This document shows, in pieces, positions 45,109 to 53,940 of a stretch of DNA of 64,000 nt. The translations under genes and the position numbers were made by a program. The notes beneath the pieces are model-generated. The model searched no databases and was not told the DNA's origin. It saw only the letters and a list, made by a program, of their open reading frames with translations. Origin of the DNA: Mucilaginibacter sp. (GTDB taxonomy: Bacteria > Bacteroidota > Bacteroidia > Sphingobacteriales > Sphingobacteriaceae); contig JARLHA010000048.1 in assembly GCA_031292485.1 (NCBI GenBank), positions 56,663 to 120,662 on the forward strand, in the 5' to 3' direction. Position 1 is the stretch's first letter. Each line of letters begins with the position of its first letter.

Positions 45109-46131
45109 TCAATTTTTTATTTTTTCGGGCTGAAGTTTGGCATTTTGTTCTTCCTCGAAATATTTTTTTCTCACAATGCTTGACATTTTATGGTCGCCGG
45201 TATGGCTCCAGCCGGGTGGCATAAAGATGTATAAAAACTTATTTTTAATGCCGGGAGCTTTCGCTACATCTTTTGCAAGGGCCACAATCTCGCCAAAATA
45301 GGCATCCAGGAAACTGTGTGGTTTCATGGGGCGGGTAATGCCATATTCAATGGGGATTGCCCTATCTTCGGGCTGGTAGGTACCGAATACCCTATCCCAT
45401 ATGTTTAACAGGTTACAAAAATTGGTATCCATATAAACCGGGTTTTTGGCATGATGTACGCGGTGGAATGATGGGGTCAGAATTATTTTCCCTAAAAATC
45501 CAAAGCGGGCATCTTTCACCAGGTTTTCGCCAATATGGATAAGGGCGCCCCAGGTGCCATCAATAAACATGATCACAAACAACATGGCGGGGTTTACGCC
45601 CAGCAAGATACAAATAGTAGTGCGGATGATATCAGCATAAGGCCCCTCTAAAAAAAAGTGTGCATAGGTAACCGATAAATTCATTGCCGCCGGGGCATGG
45701 TGAGTGGAGTGCAGGCACCAAAACAGCCGTACCTTGTGCGCCAGATAATGGTAGATAAAATGGGCGAACTCCCAAACCACGTAAGCGTAGACGAACCAGT
45801 ACCAGGTAAACGACGTTTTAAAAATGGCGTGTTTCTCAAATAGTCCAATGCAGATGCCTACCATGGCAAATGATATTACTCTGCCAACAAAAGCATTTAA
45901 AACATAGGTGAAAAACGAGATTTTATAATCTATTAACTTAAATCGCTTGTAGAATGCGGCCCTGATGATCTCGACAATCAGTAAAAAAGGAATCAACGGC
46001 CCTAAAACAGCGGTAATACCCTGGTAGGTAAGTAACTGGTCGTACTTTCCTGACTTTAAAATATCAATGAGATTTCCGAAGCCGAAGAAGCCGGTAAAAT
46101 TATCCCATATTGCTTTTAAGAACTCCATCAT
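45109..46131 (-). CDS. sterol desaturase / fatty acid hydroxylase superfamily membrane protein
   Basis: 340 residues with several hydrophobic segments. The di-iron histidine boxes are present: HYLAH, LFWCLHSTHHAP and HRVHHAKN, with a further His in IHIGENL. Members hydroxylate or desaturate lipids using oxygen; the bacterial ones often act on membrane lipids or carotenoids. It is alone on its strand, with a -7 box at 46158-46165. It is flanked by inverted word repeats. Confidence 0.88.
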   Translation of the reverse strand: MMEFLKAIWDNFTGFFGFGNLIDILKSGKYDQLLTYQGITAVLGPLIPFLLIVEIIRAAFYKRFKLIDYKISFFTYVLNAFVGRVISFAMVGICIGLFEKHAIFKTSFTWYWFVYAYVVWEFAHFIYHYLAHKVRLFWCLHSTHHAPAAMNLSVTYAHFFLEGPYADIIRTTICILLGVNPAMLFVIMFIDGTWGALIHIGENLVKDARFGFLGKIILTPSFHRVHHAKNPVYMDTNFCNLLNIWDRVFGTYQPEDRAIPIEYGITRPMKPHSFLDAYFGEIVALAKDVAKAPGIKNKFLYIFMPPGWSHTGDHKMSSIVRKKYFEEEQNAKLQPEKIKN

Positions 46132-46157
46132 TTAAATTTTAGGTGAATAGCCTATAG

Positions 46158-46165
46158 CAAAAATA
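46158..46165 (-). promoter_or_regulatory. -7 promoter box for the hydroxylase-family gene
   Basis: Minus-strand TATTTTTG matches TAnnTTTG and lies 27 bases before the ATG. Confidence 0.45.
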
Positions 46166-46171
46166 AAACAA

Positions 46172-46200
46172 CCATGGACTTTGGTCCATCGACCATGGGC
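46172..46200. repeat. right inverted word repeat around the 45109-46131 gene
   Basis: 29 bases with CCATGGACTTTGG and TCCATCGACCATGG, inverse to 45065-45093. Between the dnaX stop and the hydroxylase start. Confidence 0.6.
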
Positions 46201-46208
46201 TGTCGCCC

Positions 46209-48008
46209 CTAATCAAAATCTAAATTAAACTTATTTTTTAAATCCATCATCGCAGGATTTTTTTGGGCCATGTACTGGAATTTCTCGATAGCGGTATAAG
46301 GGCGTTTAACTACCTCTTTTTCATCTATCCTGGCGGTAACTTCGATATTAAAATTCCTTAAAGTGGTTCGCAAAAAATTCAACAGGTTGGGCCGTTCATC
46401 GCGGAAAGTGCTTTCCTGAACTTTATTTTCTACAATAATTTCATAGATATGAGGCCCCGTAAGTTTTGGGGGATTGGAAATAAATATGGTGAGCGCATTT
46501 TTTTTACCGTCGGCCTTTAGCTGTGCCGCGAAATCGCTCCAGGCTTTTGAAAACTGATCCGGCGTATAATTATCCCTGGCATCCCCTTTAATGTAAGGAT
46601 CCTCCTCTTCCATTACCTCTTCCCTGGTTTTACGCACATCTTTTAAGGATGGAATCGCCAGTCCGCTAGCCGCGGGCATAAATATTTTTGGCCTTTCTAC
46701 AGACGGCGATACAGCAGCAGTTGTCGGCGCAGCCGCAGCAGATTGGGGTTTTACAGTTTGATAAGCAACCGGTGGGTCACTTGCCAGCGCTACTTTCTCT
46801 TCAACTTTTTGGGGGCTTTCTCCCCTTATTGCTGCGGAATCAGGTTTTTTTTTTAATTGCCCCTCTTGTGCGGGCATTGCTGAGAGCGGGTTGACCGCGA
46901 GGTTAAAGACGGATTGCAGGTTACACATTTTCAGCAATGCCAGCTCCACCTGTAAGCGCTGGTTTTTACTCAACTTATAGTTAAGATCGCATTGGTTGGC
47001 TATATTCAAAGCTGAAAGCAGGAACGAAACCGATGATGCCTGCGATTGCTGCAGGTATTTGGCTTTAATCCCCTCGCTAACTTCGAGTAATTTTAAGGTT
47101 GATTGATCCTTACTTACCAGCAGGTTACGGAAATGATCTGACAGACCCGAAATAAAATGTGCCCCGTCAAATCCACGGCCCAAAATCTCATCAAACAACA
47201 ATAAAGTTTGGGCATTATCCTCATTCAGCAAACGGTCGGTTATGCTGAAGTAATAGTCGTAATCAAGAATGTTAAGGTTGTCGATTACCGAGCGGTAAGT
47301 AACATTCCCGCCGGAAAAACTAACGATCTGGTCGAACATGGATAAGGCATCTCTTAAACCGCCATCAGCTTTTTGGGCGATGATATGCAGGCCATCGTTC
47401 TCGTAACTGATATTTTCTTTGTTGGCAATCGACGCAAGGTGCCTGGCCATATCATCCACCCGGATGCGGTTAAAATCAAAGATTTGGCAGCGGGAAAGAA
47501 TGGTTGGCAGGATCTTATGCTTCTCTGTAGTGGCCAAAATAAAAATGGCATAGTGCGGCGGTTCTTCCAGCGTTTTTAAAAACGCGTTGAAAGCGGCCTG
47601 CGACAGCATGTGCACTTCGTCAATAATGTAAATCTTGTACCTTACGGCCTGCGGCGGTATGCGCACCTGCTCAATTAAACTGCGGATATCGTCCACCGAG
47701 TTATTCGATGCCGCATCCAGTTCGTGCACATTAAACGAATTGCCGTTTTGAAACGAAAGGCATGACGCACAAACCCCGCAGGCTTCACCGTTGGGCTGCA
47801 AATTTTCGCAATTGATGGTTTTGGCAAGGATCCGCGCACAGGTGGTTTTGCCCACGCCACGCGGGCCGCAGAATAAAAATGCCTGCGCCAACTGGTTATT
47901 TTTTATAGCGTTTTTCAGCGTATTGGTAATATGCTGCTGACCTACAACGCTTTCGAAAGTAACAGGGCGGTATTTGCGTGCCGAAACAATAAAATTATCC
48001 ACAGCCAC
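46209..48008 (-). CDS. dnaX: DNA polymerase III subunit gamma/tau
   Basis: 599 residues. Walker A GPRGVGKTTCAR with Lys54, the zinc-binding cysteines Cys67, Cys77, Cys80 and Cys83, Walker B IIDEVHMLS, the sensor LATTEKHKILPTILSRCQ, and domain III to about residue 370. A Pro/Ala-rich linker (about 375-470) leads to a C-terminal tau-like region. It loads the sliding clamp and holds the polymerase at the fork. The frame has no evident internal slippage site for a short gamma form. Confidence 0.95.
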   Translation of the reverse strand: MAVDNFIVSARKYRPVTFESVVGQQHITNTLKNAIKNNQLAQAFLFCGPRGVGKTTCARILAKTINCENLQPNGEACGVCASCLSFQNGNSFNVHELDAASNNSVDDIRSLIEQVRIPPQAVRYKIYIIDEVHMLSQAAFNAFLKTLEEPPHYAIFILATTEKHKILPTILSRCQIFDFNRIRVDDMARHLASIANKENISYENDGLHIIAQKADGGLRDALSMFDQIVSFSGGNVTYRSVIDNLNILDYDYYFSITDRLLNEDNAQTLLLFDEILGRGFDGAHFISGLSDHFRNLLVSKDQSTLKLLEVSEGIKAKYLQQSQASSVSFLLSALNIANQCDLNYKLSKNQRLQVELALLKMCNLQSVFNLAVNPLSAMPAQEGQLKKKPDSAAIRGESPQKVEEKVALASDPPVAYQTVKPQSAAAAPTTAAVSPSVERPKIFMPAASGLAIPSLKDVRKTREEVMEEEDPYIKGDARDNYTPDQFSKAWSDFAAQLKADGKKNALTIFISNPPKLTGPHIYEIIVENKVQESTFRDERPNLLNFLRTTLRNFNIEVTARIDEKEVVKRPYTAIEKFQYMAQKNPAMMDLKNKFNLDFD

Positions 48009-48088
48009 TAAGGTAATAACAAAAAGGCTATCTTGAAAGTAGTGTTCATAATTAGAGGTTATGTGAAGGGGATTTAGGTTAAATTTTA

Positions 48089-48096
48089 TAAATTTG
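48089..48096 (+). promoter_or_regulatory. -7 promoter box for the Uma2-family gene
   Basis: TAAATTTG matches TAnnTTTG and lies 20 bases before the ATG at 48116. Confidence 0.5.
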
Positions 48097-48115
48097 TATA
48101 AACGGAATTAAGATT

Positions 48116-48697
48116 ATGCAGTTCTCTGACTTGGATCTAACAAAGACTTACACTTACGCCGATTATTTAAAGTGGACTTTTGATGAACGGCTGGAATTGA
48201 TAAAAGGCAAGATCTTTAAAATGAGCCCGGCGCCTGGTTCAATTCACCAGCGGTTATCGCATCGGCTAAGTCTTAAATTGGGTAATTACTTATTGGGCAA
48301 ACCATGTGAAATATTTACAGCGCCTTTTGATGTACGTTTGGCACGGCGTTCAATCAACGACAAGCAAATATTTACTGTGGTGCAGCCTGATGTCTGCGTT
48401 ATTTGTGATCCTGAAAAAGTTGATGATCGGGGTTGCCTGGGCGCGCCCGACCTTGTCGTTGAAATTCTATCGCCGGGCAATAACAAAAAGGAATTAAAAA
48501 ATAAATACGAAGTTTACGAAGAGGCCGGCGTACTGGAATACTGGATCATCCAGCCGGTGGAAAAAACCTTTTTTAAATACACGCTTATAGAAGGGCAATA
48601 TCAGTCGTCCCGCATGTTAACCATTGGCGATGAAGTAACTACCGGTATTCTTCCGGGCTTTGTGTTAAACCTGGATGAACTGTTTGCGGATAGATGA
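48116..48697 (+). CDS. Uma2/DUF820-family PD-(D/E)XK nuclease-like protein
   Basis: 193 residues opening YTYADYLKW, with PAPGSIHQRLSHRLSLKLG, FDVRLARR, QPDVCVICDPEKVDDRGC, GAPDLVVEILSPGNNKKELKNKYEVYEEAGVLEYW split over the middle, and GILPGFVLNLDELF at the end. The PDVCV and VVEILSP strands with Lys further on are the PD-(D/E)XK core. The family is widespread, expanded in cyanobacteria and Bacteroidota, and its biological target is unknown. It may be a remnant of a mobile or conflict system. Divergent from dnaX. Confidence 0.88.
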   Translation: MQFSDLDLTKTYTYADYLKWTFDERLELIKGKIFKMSPAPGSIHQRLSHRLSLKLGNYLLGKPCEIFTAPFDVRLARRSINDKQIFTVVQPDVCVICDPEKVDDRGCLGAPDLVVEILSPGNNKKELKNKYEVYEEAGVLEYWIIQPVEKTFFKYTLIEGQYQSSRMLTIGDEVTTGILPGFVLNLDELFADR

Positions 48698-48789
48698 CAC
48701 TAACGTTCACTATTTAATTTCTCCAATGATTGGTTCCCATGGTAATAAGTTTAAGTTTTGAATTAACGGCATAAATATAAAAATCCAGG

Positions 48790-49023
48790 TCATTCATCAT
48801 CATCCGGCAAATGATCATCATCTTCCGGATCGAAAATATCATTATCCAGCTCTATTTCGTGCAGATCGTCCCGGTCTTCTGCCATGTCTTCAAAGTCCTC
48901 ATCGTCAATATCCGTCCAATCGCCATCGCCATCTTCAATATCATCGTCATCGCCGGGGGCAAGCATGGTTGCGATTTCTGCAACTGAATCTTCCGAATAT
49001 TTATTTCCTTTAAACATCACCAA
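48790..49023 (-). CDS. very acidic 77-residue protein, unknown function
   Basis: The product is dominated by Asp and Glu from residue 23 on (LAPGDDDDIEDGDGDW, DIFDPEDDDHLPDDDE). It has no membrane segment and no recognised domain. It is 16 bases downstream of the aldo/keto reductase gene on the same strand, so the two are probably cotranscribed. It could be a protein mimic of nucleic acid or a calcium-binding tail, but nothing in the sequence decides this. Confidence 0.6.
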   Translation of the reverse strand: MVMFKGNKYSEDSVAEIATMLAPGDDDDIEDGDGDWTDIDDEDFEDMAEDRDDLHEIELDNDIFDPEDDDHLPDDDE

Positions 49024-49039
49024 AATTTAAAAGATAAAG

Positions 49040-49918
49040 TTACGCCAAAAAGCCCATATCCTTGTTGGTAAACTCAATTTCGGTCGCCTTTAAATTTTCC
49101 TCAAAATGTTTCAACGAGGATGTTCCCGGAATTGGCAGTATCCACGGAGACCGATGCAACAGCCAGGCAATATTGGCCTGTACCTCGCTTATTCCATATT
49201 TCTTTGCAATCTCAGCAATGCGGGTGTCCTTTTTTGGCATCGACATAAACAGTGAAAAATACGGAACAAGGGGTATGCCGTTCGCTTCACAAATGTCAAG
49301 CACTTCGGCGCCACCGTTCGTATCACCATAATGGCTTTTCATTGAATTACGCTGTGCATGGCCGTACATATTTTCTACTGTCGCAATAGAACCCATTTTC
49401 ATGGCGGTTTCCAGTTGATCGCGGCTCACGTTGCTTACGCCAACATGCAATATCTTTCCTTCCTCCTGCATTTTAAACATGGCTTCCATCGATTCTTCAA
49501 AATCTCCGACACCCGGCATTACCCTGAAGTGCACCAGGGTAACCTGTTCTATTTTCAGCGTCCGCAGGTTATTTTCAATACTGGTGCGCAGGTTTTCGGG
49601 GGTATTATATGGTACCCAGCTTTTATCAGGTTTGCGTGTTGCGCCAACCTTGGTGCAGATCACCAGGTCGGAAGGATATGGGTAAAGGGCTTCGGCAATT
49701 AGCCGGTTAGTAACATCTTCGCCATAATAATCAGCAGTATCAATAAAATTAACGCCGCTGTCAATGGCTTTTCTTAATATCTGCAATGCTTCGGGCCGGT
49801 TTGGCGGTTCGCCATATATGCCTTCACCGGTAAGGCGCATGGTACCGTAGCCCAGGCGGTTAACAGTTAACGGGTGATGGCTGCTGCCTGCAATGGTAAT
49901 GGTTTTGGGGTTAGTCAT
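49040..49918 (-). CDS. aldo/keto reductase
   Basis: 292 residues with the AKR barrel: GYGTMRLTGEG near 23-33, DTADYYGEDVTNRLIAEAL with Asp and Tyr (about 61-66), VICTKVGATRKPDK with the catalytic Lys, VHFRVMPG in place of the usual VHxxD, and PGTSSLKHFEENLKA for NADPH binding. The family reduces aldehydes and ketones with NADPH. It looks like the bacterial YdbC-type oxidoreductase group. The substrate is unknown. Confidence 0.9.
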   Translation of the reverse strand: MTNPKTITIAGSSHHPLTVNRLGYGTMRLTGEGIYGEPPNRPEALQILRKAIDSGVNFIDTADYYGEDVTNRLIAEALYPYPSDLVICTKVGATRKPDKSWVPYNTPENLRTSIENNLRTLKIEQVTLVHFRVMPGVGDFEESMEAMFKMQEEGKILHVGVSNVSRDQLETAMKMGSIATVENMYGHAQRNSMKSHYGDTNGGAEVLDICEANGIPLVPYFSLFMSMPKKDTRIAEIAKKYGISEVQANIAWLLHRSPWILPIPGTSSLKHFEENLKATEIEFTNKDMGFLA

Positions 49919-50377
49919 GGTATGATGCTTTATTTTGGCTAAGATAAAACAACTATCAATTTACTTCTGCATTTTTTATGCTGCTTGTTGGGTAAAGTTC
50001 TAAAAAGTTCAAGCCAGGTCAGTAGGCTTTTTACTGCGTAACAGGCTGCAAACAAAAAAAAACTGCTTAAAAGGGAGGGGGTATGTGTGATGCTGTGACA
50101 GGAAAAAGGGTTTACACTTCGTTTACACTTTTTCGATTTATATACAGTTAAAAAACTGTTAATCAGTAATTTATATTTTAACAGGGTTTACACTTTTACC
50201 GCAATTTTCATCACAAAAAATTGGTGAATTTGGCCGGACATACCCGAAGGTTAAATAAAGTATTCAATCGTTAAAAATACACCTAAGCGTTAATCGTTTT
50301 CCCTGCCTGCCTGTTTTTTAACCGCAACTGTATCAAATATAAAACCTGGGCGTAATCGCAGTACTCAACCTATTATC
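49919..50377. other. non-coding gap upstream of the decayed secreted ORF
   Basis: About 460 AT-rich bases between divergent genes. It holds the leftward aldo/keto reductase promoter region. No RNA gene, palindrome of note or ORF was recognised. Confidence 0.4.
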
Positions 50378-50619
50378 ATGAAGCAGCTTATCCTTTTACC
50401 TTGTTTTATTCTTGTATTTTCCTTAACCGTTTCGGGGCAGGACAGTTCCGATTTCCCCCTTTACGGTATTTCCTTATTTCACAGATTCCGGCCACCTTAC
50501 TGAATGGAGAGTTTTGTACCGATGGAGAATGACAGAGGGCAACTATTCTGCTGTTACCGGACAATGATTGTCCGTTTACGATACAGCGTTATAAAATAGC
50601 CTTTACTTTAATCAACTGA
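50378..50619 (+). pseudogene. remnant of a small secreted protein gene
   Basis: The ATG at 50378 gives MKQLILLPCFILVFSLTVSG, a good signal peptide, then QDSSDFPLYG and a stop at 50501. Other frames continue coherently: FTVFPYFTDSGHL, then ATLLNGEFCTDGE and, after another stop, LLLPDNDCPFTIQRYKIAF to a TGA at 50617. Two small indels and a nonsense codon would explain the pieces. The parent family is not recognised. Confidence 0.4.
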
Positions 50620-50692
50620 TAATTAAAGAACTATATTTTCGGCATCACGTTGGTTTATTCCATTTGAATCTTATTATTTAAAATTACCAGCT

Positions 50693-51733
50693 ATGAACCG
50701 ATTCCTATCCATAATTATTACTGTGTTTTTGTTGACTTTCATGTATGCAACTGCGGCGGAGGCGCAGGTGGCCGATTCGACTATTATCAGGCTGACGCAG
50801 GAGAAGCATATTCCTGCTTTAGGCCTGGCCTTTATTGATAACGGCAAGGTCGTACAATCAAAAGTTTATGGTGAGCTTAAAACGGGTGTTCCTGCTCCGG
50901 CAAACACTTTGTTTAATGTGGCTTCGGTTACCAAAACGGTTACGGCGATGATAACGCTGCGCCTGGTTAATTCCGGTAAATGGGGTCTTGATGAACCGAT
51001 CTGTCATTACTGGACCGATCCGGATGTTGCCGCTGACCCAAGGAGTAAAAGGCTCACCACCCGGCATATCCTCACGCACCAGACAGGCTTTCCAAACTGG
51101 CGCTGGATGACACCGTCAAAAAAATTGGCCTTCGAGTTTGAGCCCGGTTTAAAGTTCCAGTATTCAGGCGAAGGAATGGAATATTTGCGGCATGCCCTCG
51201 AAAAGAAGTTTCACCGTTCACTGGAACAATTGGCCGATTCCCTGATCTTTAAACCGCTGCAAATGAACGACACTCATTTGATCTGGAACGATATGATGCT
51301 GGATCGTTTTGCCGTTGCGCACAACGAAAAAGGCGAAGCATTGGATATAGTAAAAAACACTGAACCCAGTGCAGCCGACCAAATGAAGACAACCGTAGCG
51401 GATTACAGCAAATTTTTGATTTGGGTGATGAACGGCGCCGGCTTTTTGGACCCGCTTTACAAGGAAATGACTAGCCCGCTGGCTAAGATCAGTGATAATA
51501 AATTTATGGGGCTGGGTTGGGCGGTATACCCCGATCTTGGCGGCGAGTTTGGCTTGTCGCACAGTGGTATTGATCCGGGGGCAAATACGATTGTCTTTGT
51601 TTTGCCAAAGTCGAAACGTGCCTTGCTGATCTTTACCAATTCTGATAACGGCCCCCAACTCTATTCCGACCTGGTGAAGGATTTCCTGAAAAAACAGGGC
51701 GATGCCATTGTTGCTACCGAAATGAAACATTAA
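50693..51733 (+). CDS. secreted serine hydrolase of the beta-lactamase/class C family
   Basis: 346 residues with a signal peptide ending near AEAQV. Active-site motifs: Ser78 and Lys81 in ASVTKTV (SxxK), YSG at about 157 in FQYSGEGMEYL replacing YxN, and HSG in GLSHSGIDPG replacing KTG. The fold is that of penicillin-binding proteins, class C beta-lactamases and esterases. The HSG and lack of AmpC hallmarks favour an esterase or peptidase, not a true lactamase. It shares a strand and 17-base gap with the DUF4440-like gene. Confidence 0.9.
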   Translation: MNRFLSIIITVFLLTFMYATAAEAQVADSTIIRLTQEKHIPALGLAFIDNGKVVQSKVYGELKTGVPAPANTLFNVASVTKTVTAMITLRLVNSGKWGLDEPICHYWTDPDVAADPRSKRLTTRHILTHQTGFPNWRWMTPSKKLAFEFEPGLKFQYSGEGMEYLRHALEKKFHRSLEQLADSLIFKPLQMNDTHLIWNDMMLDRFAVAHNEKGEALDIVKNTEPSAADQMKTTVADYSKFLIWVMNGAGFLDPLYKEMTSPLAKISDNKFMGLGWAVYPDLGGEFGLSHSGIDPGANTIVFVLPKSKRALLIFTNSDNGPQLYSDLVKDFLKKQGDAIVATEMKH

Positions 51734-51750
51734 TAACCAAAAACCATAAG

Positions 51751-52218
51751 ATGACAACATTCAACAAATTTTTTGCGGCGGCACTTTTAATAATTGCCGG
51801 GATTTTTACAGCTAATCGCGCAGTGGCGCAAACCTCCGGTCCCCTGTTCAACGAGATTGCGCACCAGGATTCACTCCAGTTCGATGCCTTCAATTCCCGG
51901 AACCTTGACAAGCTGATGAATTATTTTGACAGCAGCCTGGAACTTTACCAGGACAATACCGGCGTGCGAAACTTTGATCAGACCAAACAGGCTTTCGGCG
52001 CACTGTTTAAAATGAGTTACGTTTTGACCCGGAAATTGGTAGCGGGAACAATGGAAGTGTACCCGATCAAGGATTACGGCGCTATCGAGACCGGGCATCA
52101 CACTTTCTCTCATATAGAAAACGGCCAGCTACAGTCGGCCACCTATAAATTTATGCAGATCTGGCAAAAGAAGGACGGTGTTTGGCGTGTAACAAGGGAG
52201 ATTACTTATGGGCATTAA
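51751..52218 (+). CDS. secreted DUF4440/NTF2-like protein
   Basis: 155 residues with a signal peptide (1-25, ending AVAQT). The mature part has the NTF2-like pattern of SnoaL/DUF4440: HQDSLQFDAFNSRNLDKLMNYF, LYQDNTGVRNFDQTKQAF, AIETGHHTF and a closing WQKKDGVWRVTREITYGH. Such proteins bind small molecules or are enzymes of unknown type. It follows the serine hydrolase by 17 bases, so the two are likely cotranscribed and act in the periplasm together. Confidence 0.85.
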   Translation: MTTFNKFFAAALLIIAGIFTANRAVAQTSGPLFNEIAHQDSLQFDAFNSRNLDKLMNYFDSSLELYQDNTGVRNFDQTKQAFGALFKMSYVLTRKLVAGTMEVYPIKDYGAIETGHHTFSHIENGQLQSATYKFMQIWQKKDGVWRVTREITYGH

Positions 52219-52544
52219 ATTGGCATAGCTTTTTAACGCGCGACTGCCCATAGCTCCGGTTTAATTTATCGGTTAACCTATCGCAGCCCGGTTACCTGTC
52301 ATTAGGGGCGGTTTTCGGAGTGGGGTATTATAAGGAGTATTAAGTTGGTTGAGTGAAATATTTTCCGTTTTTGCGCCAGGGATAGTAGCGGATACCTGCC
52401 TGTGATTAAGGCCTTGTGCAGTATGAGCGGATAGCCCGCCCGGGCGCCCACGTTTTCAGCGAGCAGTGGCAATTGACAGTTTATGAGTGAAATGTATTAA
52501 TGCATTTACATCATAAACGTTGAAGACCTGTTAAAATGAACGAC
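52219..52544. other. gap before the GTAGAGACGC palindromes
   Basis: About 325 bases with no ORF of note; it precedes the REPIN-like pair. I see no RNA gene. Confidence 0.4.
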
Positions 52545-52660
52545 GTAGAGACGCGATGCTTCGCGTCTATGACCACGATTTACAAGATGTAAAACACAGC
52601 AATTCGCGCCTTGATGCAGTTCACCTGTCAGCGTAGAGACGCGAAGCATCGCGTCTCTAC
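52545..52660. repeat. REPIN-like pair, GTAGAGACGC family, loop variant AGCA/TGCT
   Basis: Copy 1 at 52545-52570 and copy 2 at 52633-52660 are inverted relative to each other (loops TGCT and AGCA). Copy 2 is a perfect 12-bp stem GTAGAGACGCGA with a 4-base loop; copy 1 has a slightly eroded right end. The same architecture appears at 16603-16694 with AA/TT in the inner stem in place of GA/TC, a compensatory change that keeps pairing. Confidence 0.8.
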
Positions 52661-52796
52661 GGTGCCCCTTCAGGATTAATCTTACCTGTTTCTATCAAAT
52701 AATCAACAGCATACCACCAAATCCTTAATAACAAAGCCCAACATACACCACTACACAATTTTTTAAAAAAGTATACAATTTTTCACAAAAACTTCA

Positions 52797-52804
52797 TACA
52801 TTTG
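52797..52804 (+). promoter_or_regulatory. -7 promoter box of the rpsF-rpsR-rplI operon
   Basis: TACATTTG matches TAnnTTTG and lies 45 bases before the rpsF ATG. Confidence 0.65.
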
Positions 52805-52849
52805 CAGCCCCGTAATAGCGGGTAATTTATTAAAAATCAAAGTATAACA

Positions 52850-53218
52850 ATGCAACAGTACGAAATCGTGATCGTTCTAACCCCGTTGTTATCAGTTGAT
52901 GCTGCTGCCGAAGGCATTGCCAAGTTCAGCAAAATCCTTACTGATAACGGAGCCGAAATTGTCCAGGAGGATAATTGGGGTTTGAGAAAACTTGCGTACC
53001 CTATCCAAAAAAAGACGACAGGGTACTATCACTTAACTGAATTCAGGGCTCCGGGTGATTTAATTAACAAACTGGAAGTTGAATTAAGGCGCGACGAGCG
53101 TGTTTTGCGTTTCCTCACTATCGCTTTGGATAAACATGCCATCGCTTACAATGAGAAAAAACGCAGTGGCGCTTTCAACCAAAAGAAATCAGTTAAAACA
53201 GAGGAGGCTGCAAACTAA
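52850..53218 (+). CDS. rpsF: 30S ribosomal protein S6
   Basis: 122 residues opening MQQYEIVIVLTPLL, with QEDNWGLRKLAYPIQKKTTG and the basic tail KKRSGAFNQKKSVKTEE. S6 binds 16S rRNA with S18 in the platform of the small subunit. The stop overlaps the S18 start by one base, as TAATG. First gene of the three-gene ribosomal operon. Confidence 0.97.
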   Translation: MQQYEIVIVLTPLLSVDAAAEGIAKFSKILTDNGAEIVQEDNWGLRKLAYPIQKKTTGYYHLTEFRAPGDLINKLEVELRRDERVLRFLTIALDKHAIAYNEKKRSGAFNQKKSVKTEEAAN

Positions 53219-53481
53219 TGGCAAACGAACAAATTAAATACGTTACCGCTCCAAAAGTGGAGGATACACGTAAAAAATACTGCCGTTTTAAAAAGAACGG
53301 GATCAAGTATATTGATTACAAAGACGCTAACTTTTTATTAAAGTTTGTTAACGAACAGGGTAAAGTATTACCACGCCGTTTAACTGGTACTTCATTAAAA
53401 TTCCAGCGTAAAGTGGCACAGGCTGTTAAGCGTGCGCGCCACATCGGTTTATTACCTTACGTTACAGATTCACTTAAATAA
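53218..53481 (+). CDS. rpsR: 30S ribosomal protein S18
   Basis: 87 residues with the S18 core KYCRFKKNGIKYIDYKD, FVNEQGKVLPRRLTGTS and KRARHIGLLPYV. It pairs with S6. A purine-rich AGGAGG stretch precedes the next gene, unusual for this genome, where most starts have weak Shine-Dalgarno sequences. Confidence 0.97.
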   Translation: MANEQIKYVTAPKVEDTRKKYCRFKKNGIKYIDYKDANFLLKFVNEQGKVLPRRLTGTSLKFQRKVAQAVKRARHIGLLPYVTDSLK

Positions 53482-53496
53482 TCAGGAGGTAAAAAA

Positions 53497-53940
53497 ATGG
53501 AAGTTATTTTAAAACAAGACGTAAAACACCTCGGTGATAAAGACGATGTAGTAAAAGTAAAGCCAGGTTATGGCCGTAACTACCTTATCCCTAAGGGTTA
53601 TGCTATACAGGCAACTGAATCTGCACGCAAAGTTTTAGCTGAAAACCTTAAACAGGCCCAGTTTAAACAAGAGAAGATCCGCAAGGATGCTGATGCTATC
53701 GCTGCCCGTTTGGAAGGCGTAAAATTAACCATCGGCGCTAAAGCAGGCGAAACCGGTAAAATATTCGGCGCGATCAACACTATTCAAATTGCTGACGCTT
53801 TGAAAAAAGAAGGCTTTGAAGTTGACCGCCGCCGTATCACTTTTGACCAGGAGCCGAAATTTGTTGGTGAATATGTTGCCAACGTTAACCTGCATAAAGA
53901 AGTAAAAGTTCAGGTGCCGTTTGAAGTGGTAGCTGAGTAA
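53497..53940 (+). CDS. rplI: 50S ribosomal protein L9
   Basis: 147 residues opening MEVILKQDVKHLGDKDDVVKV, then GYGRNYLIPKGYA, a long connecting helix and a C-terminal domain ending VQVPFEVVAE. It binds 23S rRNA near the L1 stalk base. It is preceded by a strong ribosome-binding site (AGGAGGT at 53484-53490) and followed by a terminator at 54017-54050. Confidence 0.97.
   Translation: MEVILKQDVKHLGDKDDVVKVKPGYGRNYLIPKGYAIQATESARKVLAENLKQAQFKQEKIRKDADAIAARLEGVKLTIGAKAGETGKIFGAINTIQIADALKKEGFEVDRRRITFDQEPKFVGEYVANVNLHKEVKVQVPFEVVAE

Noticed and set aside
50693..51733. A true beta-lactamase resistance gene
   Set aside because: The YxN and KTG motifs are replaced by YSG and HSG, which fits esterases and peptidases of the fold better than resistance enzymes.
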